DNA of 64,000 nucleotides from assembly GCF_026213295.1 (NCBI RefSeq), contig NC_079418.1, forward strand, positions 3,533,887 to 3,597,886, read 5' to 3'. This document shows positions 11,086 through 22,149 of the stretch, in pieces. How positions within the stretch are numbered: the stretch's first letter is position 1; the number at the start of each line of letters is the position of its first letter. Position numbers and translations under genes: made by a program. The notes under the pieces were generated by a model. The model ran no database searches, had not been told where the DNA came from, and saw only the letters and a program-made list of their open reading frames with translations. The stretch comes from Gadus chalcogrammus. Lineage: Eukaryota; Chordata; Actinopteri; Gadiformes; Gadidae.

Positions 11086-11176
11086 AGATGGGCAATAATG
11101 ACGCACTTCCTGTAAACGATGTCATTAAATGCGCATGCGCATACTAAAACGCTGACGTGTTTTTCCGCTTTTTAGG
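11086..11176 (+). promoter_or_regulatory. Candidate promoter and 5' noncoding exon
   Basis: A GC-richer patch holds ACTTCCTG (ETS-type, about 11105), the palindrome GCGCATGCGC (NRF1 consensus, 11131-11140) and GACGTG (about 11154), followed by a splice donor TTTTTAG|GTAAGT at 11175/11176. The downstream exons of the Ulp1/F-box gene are on the same strand. Promoter function is inferred from motif clustering only. Confidence 0.45.
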
Positions 11177-11341
11177 TAAGTATTAACGATCTCCTTTTCT
11201 TTTCTAATCTATGAATAATAATCAGATTGATGGCTAACGTGAGCTAATAAAGATTTAAAAAATATAATTATTTTAATTAATGTTTTCTGGCCTTAATTCT
11301 GAAAACTGTCTTTGTCTTTGTTTACTTCATTTATTTTCACA

Positions 11342-12112
11342 GAAAGGGAAGCGTTTTATACTGAAGTCAAGCATTACCTCAAACTAAAAACATACCACAG
11401 CTTAACAACAACCGCCCCAAACCCTGAGAGCAGGAAGGCCAACATTAGGAGGGTCTCAAAGACCTACCTTCTGAAAGGTAAGTCACAGTGTGTCAAACGC
11501 AAATGCACATTTGAGCCAGTTTATCGGAAGTATCCTGTATTGGCACTATTCCTTTGCTTTTTTCTTCCAAGTACTGCCCAAAACATTTGCTTGTATTTAA
11601 CCTTTATTTGTAACTTGGCAATTACACTAGATTTCCTGAAGCTACTTGTTGTCATAATGTTACCTAACCACAGATTGTACATACACATTCATAAGTGAAG
11701 TAGGGCTGCCCCCTAATAGTTGACTAACTATGCTTGTCAAGGAGGGGGATGTCTGCCTGATCAGAAAATATTTTTGGAGCTTGGGCCTTCCGAGGAACAT
11801 GGAGTCCAATGTAGACATAGTAAATGTTTAACATGTAGGGAATTTTTGTTAGAAATTATTTCAAAAGTACATTTTGTTACTCTTTTTTTTCAGATTGGAA
11901 ACGCATGTTTTAAACTTGTGGCGGAGGCCGCCCGAAGACATGTGAAACATTGTATTTTTTCCAAATCATTTTAATAGTTAGTATTGAGGTTTCCCCTTGT
12001 GCTGCACTAATTACTATGAATATTTAATCTCAATCAATACAGGGAAAAGACATCCACGTTGTGGTTCCAACATGGAAATCCAAAACAGTGGACAGTTTGG
12101 CTGGTCTTCCAG
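11342..12112 (+). pseudogene. Ulp1/F-box gene, 5' exons
   Basis: One exon follows acceptor TTTTCACAG (11341) and ends at donor AAAG|GTAAGT (about 11478). It encodes a charged helical segment (REAFYTEVKHYLKLKTYHS) resembling the start of GIN-type integrase zinc-binding domains. A later exon (about 12043-12112) encodes GKDIHVVVPTWKSKTVDSLA and ends at GTAAGT. An exon starting near 11894 is possible but uncertain. After 12112 the intron is interrupted by a 12.7-kb hAT insertion, and the gene resumes at about 24,908. The first ATG is not certain. Confidence 0.5.
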
Positions 12113-12741
12113 TAAGTCATTATTTCCTGCAAGCTTCTGTGTTGCTTAAGACTGACAAACAGTAAATGCCCAAGAATGTGTTCAATTTGCTAGGGCAGTG
12201 GTTCTCAAACTTTTTACCATGAGTACCACCTTAGAAATGATTTGGCTCTCCAAGTACCACCGGAATTAAAATAAAGTGCGTAGGCCTATAACTACATAGA
12301 GTTTACACAGAAGGCATTAATATTAATAACACGATTTATTATTCACATAACTTGACTTGACTGAAGCAACCAACTGTCTATAACTCATGTATTGTATTTA
12401 AACACTTGCAACGGGATAATACTAACAATTGAACAACTGCCTCAATAGGGCTACCCAGCAAATGGGGATATCATCTGGCATATAACATACCAATCAATCT
12501 AGTGAGGTTATTAACAAGTATACTGCATTAAAGCATTCAGAGCACTGAATATAAATTTTAACAACTGCAGTCAACCAATCATGTGAGGTAAATTGTACTG
12601 CATCAAAACATTCAAAGAATTGAACATGAATATTTAATTACTGGAGTCAAACAATCCTGTTATAAGTAATCATGCGCAGCAAAGAGAGAAATCATGTGTA
12701 CTGCGATAACACTGTAATCAAACTATCATGAGTAAGAACAA

Positions 12742-13740
12742 GTGTATCATAGAAAAACAACGTATTCAGTATTAAAAAATACTGCAGTAAGTGCCATAAG
12801 GTCAGAATATAAACTATGTTTAGGTTTGAAGGAGAATGTACTCAGGCACACATTGAAAATTAGGCCTATCATGCTTAGTGGGAGGGGTGTGATGTCTGGG
12901 TCGATTGAGGTTAGCTTTAGCCTCAGACTTGGTTCAGTATCCAACCTGCTTCCAGCACGCAAGTTGAGGGGGGATGGCATCCCCCTTTGGAATTAAAATG
13001 ATCAAAATCATCCCCCTTCTGAAACAGCCATCCCCCCTTCCCATCCCCTGTTATTTTATCAATCAATGTGGAAATATTACCTCTATTTCATTATAGCGGT
13101 TTCCTTTTTCAATTCGGCGCAAGCAACGTTACTTTTCCCAGGGACAGATTTGACAGCGATACTGCATTCTCGGGCAGTATGCTATTGCGCAAGCACGCAG
13201 GCGTACTTGCGCAATAGTGCCTTCCCGAGCTCTCATTCCACACCGTACGAAACTGACACTGGTAGCGTGAAGAAGTCTCTGCATCTCAGACATCGCTTCC
13301 GCAGGCAACTCTGTCCCCTTTTCTCCCTTTCATTCCAACCCGTGAGCAACGCTAGTCTCCCTTCTCTTCCGAATGCATTTAAAAAAAATAAAAATAAGAA
13401 TCAGTTTTTAAAATCCTTAAATGTGATGCATGCCTCCGAATCGTGTGATGCGTCCGATCAGCTGCGTTTTTGGGGATAAATTAAGAGCGATGACATGACA
13501 GTAGTCATCGCTCTTATTTGCGACCATTTACGACCAAGAGAAGCCTGGTCGCAAATGGAATGAGAAAGCGCAGCCTTGTCTGAAAGCGCAGGATATTCGC
13601 TGCGTCGCTGAATCCAAAAGTCCAGAAATGTCTGGCCTCTAAAAGCAGACTTTCAACGTCTCGTCACAGGACGATTTTGCAAAAATGTTGCTTCCCCTAC
13701 TCGTCGTCACAGCAGTTAGTCAATGCAGGTTTAAGATGAT
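12742..13740. repeat. Foldback-rich noncoding segment
   Basis: Contains two strong hairpins: AAGAGCGATGAC at 13483-13494 pairs perfectly with 13504-13515 (9-nt loop), and about 13168-13229 folds around CTATTGCGCAAG/CTTGCGCAATAG. The open frame at 13066-13479 runs through these foldbacks and has no family resemblance, so I do not call it a gene. Confidence 0.55.
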
Positions 13741-14580
13741 TGCATATGATGGGTACATGGCCTAGGGATGGGCACGAGTAAACTCGAGTGATCGAAGGAA
13801 ATCCTCGAGGATCAATCGAGATCGAGTACTCGTTTAATCAAATCTATTTTTAGAATGCAACGCATCTGCAGCAGGAATAGGCCTGATGATGAACGGCAAT
13901 ATTACCAACCAAACATGTAATGCTTATTCTCCATCAAAACAGTCAGCGTTATCAGAGTATTCATTATTTATTTTTACAAACGTTCAAAACACATTTTCCT
14001 TACAAAAATAAATAGGCCTATGCGTCTCACAATTTAAATCACGTCGAACCAAGGCCTGTAACAGTTTAAAAAAAACTAAAACGAAACAAGTAGCCTAACC
14101 ATTGCAAATAATTTAAAGCTGCAAATAAAACAGCAGCAAATGGACTATGGATTACGCGTTGTGATCTTCTCTACACGGCCGGGATTACGGCTGCGTCTTG
14201 CGGCGGTTAAAATAGCCGAAACACTTGGTTGCTGCGGGTCTGCTTTCCCGAACTCACCGTTGTGTTTCAGGAGCATATGTTGCCGCCTAGTAGCCTACTT
14301 GTAGTAGCTACTTTGGTAGCTCGATTTCGCTTGGCATATTTTACATTTCACCTTATGATCTCCTATTTCTTTAAAGTAGGCCTATTTCAATTCTTCGCTG
14401 CGCTTTGCTTTAACCGCCATCTCTTAACTTTTTGAATTCTGGCGTGCCTGCACACGGCACGGAACGCGCCACACAGAAATGGATACATTTAATTTGCTTT
14501 GTGCCCACGGCATGCGTTAGTGGCGCCGCACAGAAAATTGATACATTTGCTTCAGAAAACTTTGTTTGTTTGTGTGTATG

Positions 14581-15323
14581 TGAAGGGAAAAACGGTCTGT
14601 CTAGTTACTGGATCAGATAAAATGAGACGGAGAGGTAATAAAGTCTATCGGCACGAGGACCTTGGATTTATTAAGTAAAGTGGCAACGGTTATACAGAGT
14701 CATAAAGCGTGAGAAATCGAATATGTCTAAGTCCCTAATCAGCGCTGATGGTTCGTCCAGAGCTTCGCCTCCGTGGAAGGTCTGCTTCAGAAGAAGGGGG
14801 AGAAGTGTCTGTGTGATACAGTTTTATGCTGTATCTTCCTCTTGGTGAGGTGTGTGCGTTTGAGACGTATGTGGTTCTGTGTGTCTTTGCGTGACCTTGG
14901 CTCTCAGGCCCTAGTGTGTCTCCTCGTGTTCTTCCTGATGGGGGAGCGCCTCAAAGAGTCTCCTGATTGTGGCCCTCCCGTTCTGAGGATGAAACAGTGC
15001 TTTGCGTGACCTTGGCTCTCAGGCCCTAGTGTATCTCCTCGTGTTCTTCCTGATGGGGGAGCGCCTCAAAGAGTCTCCTGATTGTGGCCCTCCCGTTCTG
15101 AGGATGAAACAGTGCATTGTCTGAGTGTTTACCATTTGCCGGGAGGAGAGATGGGGCCTTGGTTCTGGCCTTCACCTGACCATGTTATCATGTGTGTGTT
15201 ATGTGTTAAAAATTGACTATATTATAACGTGACTGCCATGTGTTGTGCTCCTCAAGCTAGGGTAGGAGTTAGCTATATTTATAATGTACATGTGATGTAC
15301 TCAGCAGGTTATTTTGCCCAACA
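14581..15323 (-). repeat. ERV 3' LTR (743 bp)
   Basis: Begins TGAAGGG and ends CCCAACA on the + strand (TG...CA). Length and sequence appear identical to the copy at 23976-24718. It includes a perfect-looking 115-bp internal tandem duplication (14886-15000 and 15001-15115). The 78-codon frame at 14773-15009 is an LTR artefact. Confidence 0.9.
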
Positions 15324-15340
15324 TATCCCCCTCAAGTCGT
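15324..15340 (-). other. ERV polypurine tract
   Basis: On the - strand, TTGAGGGGGATA lies directly against the 3' LTR start (TGTTGGGC), the position and composition of a retroviral plus-strand primer. Confidence 0.7.
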
Positions 15341-16547
15341 CGCAAGACGACTTTTACTCATTAGGGGTACGAGGGATAGGACTTCAGCGCGGGACTACCA
15401 TCACAACACTTTTAGAAATAACAGAAAGAAGGCAAAATGATCATTAAAACAAACAACCATGAGCATGGGACTAAAACAAGTCGCTGGACCGGGTGTATGG
15501 GGAACCACGTGGGAGAAACGCCACCCATGCTTCAGACATGGGTATGCCATACACACCCCGGCCTTACATCGCGAACAGACAATACCAAGTAAAGTGGCAG
15601 CAGGTAATACACAAAAAACAAACATACCACAAGCATACAATAATACAAAAAACAAATATCAAACGATACCCAAAAACAACAACAACAACCAACAACAAAA
15701 CTAACACCAAACCCTAATAATAACAACGAAATGCAAAAATAAAACAAACAGTAAACAATAAACAAAAATGCAACAATCACACAAATACTACACAATAACA
15801 ATCACAGGAAAGAAATGCAACCATGAAACGTGTCCCTAAATAATAGTAATAATAATAGAAAGATATGAGGTAGATAACGAATGGCAATCCCCCTCAACCC
15901 ATCCCCAGATGACCACACACTAAGGATGTGAGGAGGAGTTAGCTGGTCGTGTAACAATAAGCAATCACATGCATGGGGTATTCGGGGTAGGCCCGGGGCA
16001 CGGGAACAACTGAAACCGCGGAATAGCCCTGAGCGTCATCACGGGCAGGTGGACGCAAGGCGCCACCTGAGCATTAGACCCTTTTATTCAACTGCGCTCA
16101 GGACCTCATCTGATAAACGGGCAATCAAGGCCCCTGGAATCTCGCCCGTGTGTATCCCCGAGCTCCATCTAGTGGGACAGCGATATAAACAATAACATTT
16201 ACGTTCCCGGCGTCGGTTGCGTAGACGCGGGCATAGATATGGGAGCGGCTAAAAACAGTGAAGCATACAGAAGCGAATACAGCCAGGGGCGCCCTCAAGC
16301 CTTAAGGGAACGGGCCGCAGCCCCTGGTGCCGGAACGCAGATCCCTGGTCCGGGCGACGTGGGTGCATCAGGTGGGAGGGGGGTGGTGCCGTTGGCGGGG
16401 ACGGGAATGCGGGAATGGGGCAGCCCACCTGGAGAGGTTACTAGCACGTCACAGGCGGGGGGAAAAAAAGGGTGTCGTGGTGGGGTTTCAGCATACGGTG
16501 GTGGAAACAGGACGCCGGGGCCGTGCACCTGGAGAGGCCACTAGCAC
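15341..16547. other. ERV region between env and 3' LTR, no gene
   Basis: About 1.2 kb downstream of env. The part at 15,600-15,850 is A/C-rich and simple (ACAACAACAACC...). Several short open frames exist on both strands; none resembles a known accessory gene. Confidence 0.5.
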
Positions 16548-17001
16548 TCACGGGTAGATGTCCGGCTCGGCGAAGACACAGCCGAGCTCGTACTCAGGCA
16601 CCATCTGGTCGTCCAGGGGAAGCTCGTCCAGGCAATCCAGAAGGGGCATGAGGGGGGCTGCTTCGGAGTAGGGAGGGGGCTGTTGTTTCTCCTTTTCGAG
16701 GGCCGTGGTGATGAGGCGTGAGCAGAGGGTGCGGGCACAGGGGATGTAGCAACACCCGCAGCAGACCACAATCCCGACGAAGAAAGCCAGGGATGACAGG
16801 ACGGCCATGAGAAGGCCCTTCCACTTACCACCAAACATGTCAGTCATCCATTTCTCCATGGGGTTGTCGACCCCAGAGTCCTCTGCCATCTGGACGGAAA
16901 GAGCTCGAAGGCCGGCCAGGGCCCTTGTCACTGACCCGTCAGGGGCCGTGTTGTTGGGAATGAAGGTGCAGCACTGAGCCCCAAACATCGAACAGACCCC
17001 C
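16548..17001 (-). pseudogene. ERV Env, transmembrane subunit
   Basis: Last part of env in its own frame. A CX6CC motif (CSMFGAQCC, about 17000-16970) is the usual disulphide site with the surface subunit. An ectodomain follows, then a hydrophobic anchor (LLMAVLSSLAFFVGIVV) and a Cys-rich membrane-proximal segment (CCGCCYIPC). The cytoplasmic tail of about 50 residues contains PPPYSEA, a possible PPxY/YxxL-type sorting motif. A C8 run at 16997-17004 marks the frame break from the upstream part. The role in the parent virus was membrane fusion; the reading frame is interrupted here. Confidence 0.85.
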
Positions 17002-17943
17002 CCCTTTCTTGGCCAACAACATGTCCAGGGCTAGACGGTTTTGATACGCCATTAGAGAGGTGGCGGCCAGTTGTGAGGCCAAGCCTTCTACCGCGTCGCG
17101 AGTCAGGTTGGATAGGCGCTGGACGTTGTAGTGAATGTAATTAATGCGATCTACGTTTGTGTTGGGGGTGATTGGAAATATGGCAGAGATAAGGGGTATG
17201 TTCTCGAAACCCGCGGCTATCTGATCTGCTAACTTAAACTGGTTTGGAACGCCCCGGGGAACGCCTATGCTATCCATGTACGTGGGGGTGTTCTTGGTTA
17301 GGTCAAAGTGGTCGGTCAGAGCGGTGTCGCGGCGGTGTCGAGAGGTAGTTTGGTTATTGGGCCCGGGCAAACCCCGGGTAAAGAGCGTGACGGGCATAAG
17401 TAGGCGCACTATAATGCAGGTTCCGGACCATTGTGCCGGGAGTGTAAGTCTAAGGGTGAATTTGTCACAGGACCAGAATAGGTCTTGGCGTCCCAGGCCC
17501 GGTTCGGTCATGTTGGGCCAAAGCGTAACGTTCGCGATGGAGTGGCACCACGACGGCGGTACCGCCCCAACATTCACCGCACCGGCCCTGGTGATGCAAG
17601 AGTGGGCGTACACCGGGGGAATTGAGTCGTTAAGGCCGGGTGGAAACAGAGAGCTAAGGAGGCCGCAGCCGGCCGGTTCGGGGGTAACAAACAGAGCTAA
17701 CATGCAGTGAGAACCGATGGGGTCGCTGGTAAAATCGAACAGTACTGGGGTCGAGATTAGATGGGGGCGAGCTGACGCACAGGCTACGCAGTCGGACAGC
17801 CCCTGGAATCGGTTCGTAGCAGCAATCCAGCTAAGCCATGCATTATCGTCTGCGTAGCCGGTCGCGAGCGCGATGGAATCGTGGGTGGGGAGCTGCCCCA
17901 CGGAATCTAAATCAAAAATCGTGACCGGGCCGTCGCAAGTCAT
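16990..17943 (-). pseudogene. ERV Env, surface C-terminus, cleavage site and fusion region
   Basis: Middle frame of env. It contains CVAC, the CxxC motif of gammaretroviral surface proteins; several NxT/NxS glycosylation sites (for example NVT, NQTT); a furin-type site RHRR; then a heptad-like helix and an immunosuppressive-domain-like segment (YQNRLALDMLLAKKGG) running into the frame break. It starts with ATG overlapping the TAA of the preceding frame (TAATG at 17943), which I read as a frameshift within one env gene and not as a separate gene. Confidence 0.8.
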
Positions 17944-18839
17944 TATGGGTCGGACGGGGGTTTAGGAGTTGTCGTGTTGGCCCTGGAGGCTGGTGCGGTG
18001 GGTGTGGTGGGGGCCTTTCTGAAATTTATTTTCAACAAAGCCGCCGTGTCCGTGCCGGATTGGGACACCCCGAACACGAAATAGGCAGAGTCAGTATTTA
18101 CCCCGCACGCCCGAGTCGACCCTAATGTGGGGTTGCCCCATCCTTGGTACGGGTTGCTGGTAATGTTCCTGAGGGTAAGGGTTATTCTGCCGTTGCCTCC
18201 CGAGAGGAAGCCCTTCGCCTGTAGTGCGGCCGTCGCGTCAGGCCTGTGGAGAGTCTGAGAGCGGTTAGTCACATAGTACCCCTGGTGCCTCCCTGTCATC
18301 CATAGTACATTTCCCCATCCTCGACACCAGCTCTGGCTGTTGTCCGGGGACATCATTACCCCGTTGCCCTGGACTCCCGCGAAGGAACCCTTGGGAGCAT
18401 CGCAGATGTATGCATCGTACTTCTCCCAGGCTGCGGGTCCGCCTACGCACGGAACGACGTCGCATAGGAGGAAGGTATAGGCGGCGCTGGAACCATAAGT
18501 ATAGGTTAGGGATAGCCCACCGTATTTGTTGAGGCAGGGGTCGCTGGGGGATTTGGCGGCTTGCAGGGGTGTCTGTCTCCTGCGGCGGTGTGGACTCTGG
18601 GTTGGGGGTCCCGATGAGGGTTGTGTCGTCGTAGACGGGGGCTTGATGGTGGGGGACCTCCCCGGGATGGCCGTATGGAAGTCCACTCCCCACAGGATGA
18701 AGAAACCCATCATGGCCCCGGTTATTCCTACCATGCCGATGATGCAACGTCTATTGGTCCGGGCCTCCTGCGGCGTCAGTGGTGGCCTCATGGTGCAGCC
18801 GGGCGAGGTCGCGTTGAACGGTAGCCAAGGTGCGGTCAT
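17943..18839 (-). pseudogene. ERV Env, N-terminal surface part
   Basis: First frame of env, overlapping the end of integrase as in gammaretroviruses. Likely starts are the ATGs at 18839 or 18791. A signal/anchor-like hydrophobic stretch (IIGMVGITGAMMGFFILWG) follows, then a Pro/Ser/Thr-rich region with RRRR (a possible cleavage site) and a Cys-containing domain with N-glycosylation sites (NRS, NIT). The frame ends at TAA 17945-17943. Confidence 0.75.
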
Positions 18840-19065
18840 GCGGGTTGTCGGCCTTGCGGGTGGTAGACAGGTGGTGCCAGCGGGCGCCGCTCCTTCCTGA
18901 AAGGGAGACAGAGAAGGGGGTGGCCAGACGTACCTCATAGGGGCCTTCCCACCGTGGCTGAAGGCAGTGTCTCTTGTGGACCTTGACCCAGACCCAGTCC
19001 CCGGGATCAACGAGGACGGGGTTGGGATCTGCGGGGGTCGGGAGGGAGGTGACCTGTGTGTACAA
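18751..19065 (-). pseudogene. ERV integrase C-terminal domain
   Basis: SH3-like C-terminal DNA-binding domain of a gammaretroviral-type integrase: DPGDWVWVKVHKR and LQPRWEGPYEV are the diagnostic core. It is preceded at about 19120-19070 by YDEALLEYVQALTLASRAL, the last helix of the catalytic domain. The catalytic core itself is missing. Its end overlaps the env start. Confidence 0.8.
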
Positions 19066-19089
19066 GGCTCGGGAGGCAAGGGTCAGGGC

Positions 19090-19249
19090 CTGTACATATT
19101 CTAAGAGGGCTTCATCATAATGGTCTAGTACCGGGCCCCTGGGGGGAGAATGTGGGCTGGGCGTGGGTTCTGTACATATTCTAAGAGGGCTTCATCATAA
19201 TGGTCTAGTACCGGGCCCCTGGGGGGAGAATGTGGGCTGGGCGTGGGTT
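19090..19249 (-). repeat. 80-bp tandem duplication at pol deletion junction
   Basis: CTGTACATATTCTAAGAGGG starts at 19090 and 19170, with the whole 80 bp repeated. It lies exactly where the integrase zinc finger is joined to the end of the integrase core, so it probably arose with or after the large pol deletion. Confidence 0.85.
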
Positions 19250-21034
19250 CTGTACTTGGCAGGCGTGACAGTCTTTGATCACTTCCTGGATGCTGGCTTT
19301 CATTTCGGGGTGCCACCAGTCTCGCCGGATTGTCTCCATTGTCGCGGTGGTGCCCTGGTGGGTGTGGGAGTGGTGTGACCGAGCCATGAGAGAGAGAGCT
19401 CGGGAGCTGAGTGCCGGTTTGCCATCTGAGTAGCGGTAGATTTCGGATTCGTCCTGAGTGCATCCTTGTGCGATCCAGCAGCTCTTCTCATAAGGACCGG
19501 CGTGTTCTTGCATCTCGCCAAGGTATATCAGGAAGTCGCTCATGCTCCTCGGGTACGGCTCCCCGTCTATCAGGGACGATAGGTTGACCCGGAAGGAGGC
19601 CAGGTCCAATGCGCTGGCGCCAGGGGCGCCGATTCGCGTCCGTATCCTTTCTGCTTTCGGCTGGGCTCGCTCTGGTGGTGGTAACCTGGTTTCGGGGGCC
19701 TGGGCTTGGCTGTAGCTTGAGGAGGAGGGTGTCCAGTTCTCGGCGCTGGGTGGTTGCTGGTATTGTAACAGGGGTGGTGCGGGCGCCGGCACCGGGGCGG
19801 CCATTGTGTACCCAGGGTAATTGGTGGATTGGTATCCCGGCTGCAGCCATCCAGGTGGCGGGGGCCCTTGACACGCCGGTATCTGATACATTGCGCATGA
19901 TAGGGGCATTGGTGCTGGTGTTATTGGTGGGGTAGGCGTCGGGGCTGGGGGCGTTGGGGGTGTCGGCAGTGGGGCCGCTACAGGCATCATACTCATGGGT
20001 CCCCATGTCGTCCTTGGTCTTTTGTGCAGCTGGGATTTCTCGGCTAGCTCCTTGATCTGCATCCTCACGAGTTGCTTCTTCAATTCCTCGTAATCATCAT
20101 CCTTTTCAAGTCGTTTGTCTTCCTCGAGTCGGTGGTGGTGATTAAGGTGAGCCACCCATTCCGTCCGGGGCTTGGAGTGCAGTGCCACCACTGTCTTCAG
20201 TCTCCTCTGGACCGTGGGTGGCAGTCCCTGTATTATTGCCCGCTGGAATGTCTGTGTCGCCAGTTTGCTACTGTGTGGGGGACAGTCATTATTATCCGTC
20301 CACAATCCTTCAGCCCTTTCTATGTACTGAAAGATAGATTCTTCAGGTTTGATGGTCAGGCCGGAGATTCCCACTCTGCCTGCGTCGGCTGGGAAGAGCG
20401 CCCTGAGACTCTCCCAGAAGAGGTTTCGGTAAGCTTCGAAGGGGGTGTTGTCAGGTAGGGCCTCAGTCTTGGTCAGTGTCTCCAGTTCAATGATTCGTCC
20501 GGCACCATGTGCCCTGCCGATGATGGCTCGTATGTCTCCCAGGGTCAGGAGATCGCCAGACGTCTCAGTTTCAAATCTTCTGATCCAGGCCGAGGCTCCT
20601 GCCGTGAGCGTTGGCAAGCGGGCGACCAGGTTGGCCATGTCCCGGTGGCTCCATGGTGTGTATGCTGCTCTTCCCTCCGCATCTATCAATAGAGGTGCCA
20701 TAAAAGCCTCTTGTATACCTGGCCGGGGGCGGCGGGGCTCGCTCTTATTGGTACGGGGGTCCCTTAAGTGATCTGGGTCAGGGCTGAACTGGGAGGGGGT
20801 CATTAATGGGGAAGGTAGGGTGTATGAGGCGGGGGCTTTTGGCTGGGACTGAACTGGTGTTGTCGATTCTAGGGGACAGAACAATCTCGGCATGGGTAGG
20901 TGAGCCCTCTCCGGGGAGGGTGGGGGTGAGTGGCTGTCAGTGGGCCGGGAGGCTGAGGATCGCTCTCTGTCTTGGCTTCTCTGGTGTTCGTCTTGCCAAT
21001 CCTCTCCGGGGGCTCTTCGTCGCTCGTCCGACAT
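19205..21034 (-). pseudogene. ERV Gag fused to integrase zinc-finger remnant
   Basis: A 609-codon frame. Residues about 1-120 are a Pro-rich matrix/p12-like region. About 125-330 is a p30-type capsid (TPWSHRDMANLVARLP; later QAFQRAIIQGLPPTV-like helices and a charged EEDKRLEKDDDYEELKKQL coiled coil). About 350-470 is Pro/Gln-rich, with no CCHC knuckle visible. From about 530 the frame becomes integrase: HHSHTHQG and CHAC form the HHCC zinc-binding domain. Nucleocapsid, protease, RT, RNase H and the integrase core are gone, so Gag and the integrase end are an in-frame deletion fusion. The start ATG is at 21034-21032. Confidence 0.85.
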
Positions 21035-21058
21035 GGTGGGCGTGTTCGCCGCTTCTTC

Positions 21059-22051
21059 TTACAGCAGCCTGGTATGGGGGTGGTCGGGGTTGTGGACGCC
21101 TTTGCACTGAAGGCCGGATGCGGGGAGGTTTGTCTTTTTAGCTTTATTAGTAACTGGGATAATCCTTCTAACAGGGGGTGATCGAGAGTCGGGGTTGGAT
21201 TGGTATTGATGCTGTCTATTTGGAGGCGATGTAGTCGGGGAAGGGCAGGGTTGTTGTTGTCCAGCAGTGGGCACTGTAGTTGGGGAAGGGCAGAGTCGGA
21301 GTGGTCCAGCAGGGGGCGCTGTAGTTGAGGAAGGGTAGGGCTGGAGTGGTCCAGTAGGGGGCGGTGTAGTTGAGGAAGGGTAGGGCTGGAGTGGTCCAGT
21401 AGGGGGCGGTGTAGTTGAGGAAGGGTAGGGCTGGAGTGGTCCAGCAGGGGGCGCTGTAGTTGAGGAAGGGTAGGGCTGGAGTGGTCCAGTAGGGGGCGGT
21501 GTAGTTGAGGAAGGGTAGGGCTGGAGTGGTCCAGTAGGGGGCGGTGTAGTTGAGGAAGGGTAGGGCTGGAGTGGTCCAGCAGGGGGCGGTGTAGTTGAGG
21601 AAGGGTAGGGCTGGAGTGGTCCAGTAGGGGGCGGTGTAGTTGAGGAAGGGTAGGGCTGGAGTGGTCCAGCAGGGGGCGCTGTAGTTGAGGAAGGGTAGGG
21701 CTGGAGTGGTCCAGTAGGGGGCGGTGTAGTTGAGGAAGGGTAGGGCTGGAGTGGTCCAGCAGGGGGCGGTGTAGTTGAGGAAGGGTAGGGCTGGAGTGGT
21801 CCAGTAGGGGGCGGTGTAGTTGAGGAAGGGTAGGGCTGGAGTGGTCCAGTAGGGGGCGGTGTAGTTGAGGAAGGGTAGGGCTGGAGTGGTCCAGTAGGGG
21901 GCGGTGTAGTTGAGGAAGGGTAGGGCTGGAGTGGTCCAGATTTGGCGGAGGGGGAGGTGTGGCTTGGGACTGAGTGAGAGAACTCAAAAAATGGCGGCCG
22001 TGATGCTATAACTCTGTGTGGCCTGTCTAACACACGAGAGCGGATGAGAGA
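21059..22051 (-). CDS. ERV leader ORF, in frame with gag, 15-residue repeats
   Basis: This open frame has no ATG; its first apparent codon at 22033 is GTG. It is in the same frame as gag (22033 minus 21034 is 999) and is separated from it by a single TAA at 21061-21059 and eight codons. Most of it is a 15-residue repeat (PLQPYPSSTTPPPTG). A second frame through the same DNA (21987-20869) reads LDHSSPTLPQLHRPL repeats and overlaps the gag start. Either could be an artefact of a 45-bp minisatellite, or a non-AUG leader product comparable in position to glyco-Gag. Confidence 0.35.
   Translation of the reverse strand, partial: SLIRSRVLDRPHRVIASRPPFFEFSHSVPSHTSPSAKSGPLQPYPSSTTPPPTGPLQPYPSSTTPPPTGPLQPYPSSTTPPPTGPLQPYPSSTTPPPAGPLQPYPSSTTPPPTGPLQPYPSSTTAPPAGPLQPYPSSTTPPPTGPLQPYPSSTTPPPAGPLQPYPSSTTPPPTGPLQPYPSSTTPPPTGPLQPYPSSTTAPPAGPLQPYPSSTTPPPTGPLQPYPSSTTPPPTGPLQPYPSSTTAPPAGPLRLCPSPTTVPTAGQQQPCPSPTTSPPNRQHQYQSNPDSRSPPVRRIIPVTNKAKKTNLPASGLQCKGVHNPDHPHTRLL
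21250..21940 (-). repeat. 45-bp minisatellite in ERV leader, about 16 copies
   Basis: The unit GTAGTTGAGGAAGGGTAGGG... repeats every 45 bp. From the translated copies I count about 14 near-perfect and 2 diverged units. Variation is confined to a few positions (CAGTAGGGGGCGG versus CAGCAGGGGGCGC), indicating recent homogenisation. Confidence 0.9.
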
Positions 22052-22149
22052 CTAGGGGGTAACCCTTGTCACTCTTGGAGGAGGAGAACGAGAAAAAAGG
22101 AGGAAAAAACAGAGGGGGAGGAAGCAAAAAAAAAAACAACCACAAGTCC

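Noticed and set aside
14773..15009. 78-codon frame repeated identically at 24168-24404
   Set aside because: It lies within the two ERV LTRs; the identity reflects LTR duplication and not a gene family.
16239..16557. Gly/Arg-rich + strand frames
   Set aside because: GC-rich antisense sequence downstream of env with no family resemblance.
20869..21987. 372-codon frame of LDHSSPTLPQLHRPL repeats as a protein gene
   Set aside because: It has no ATG (starts TTG) and is open because the 45-bp repeat unit is a multiple of three; it overlaps gag in a different frame. Kept only as a note under the leader.
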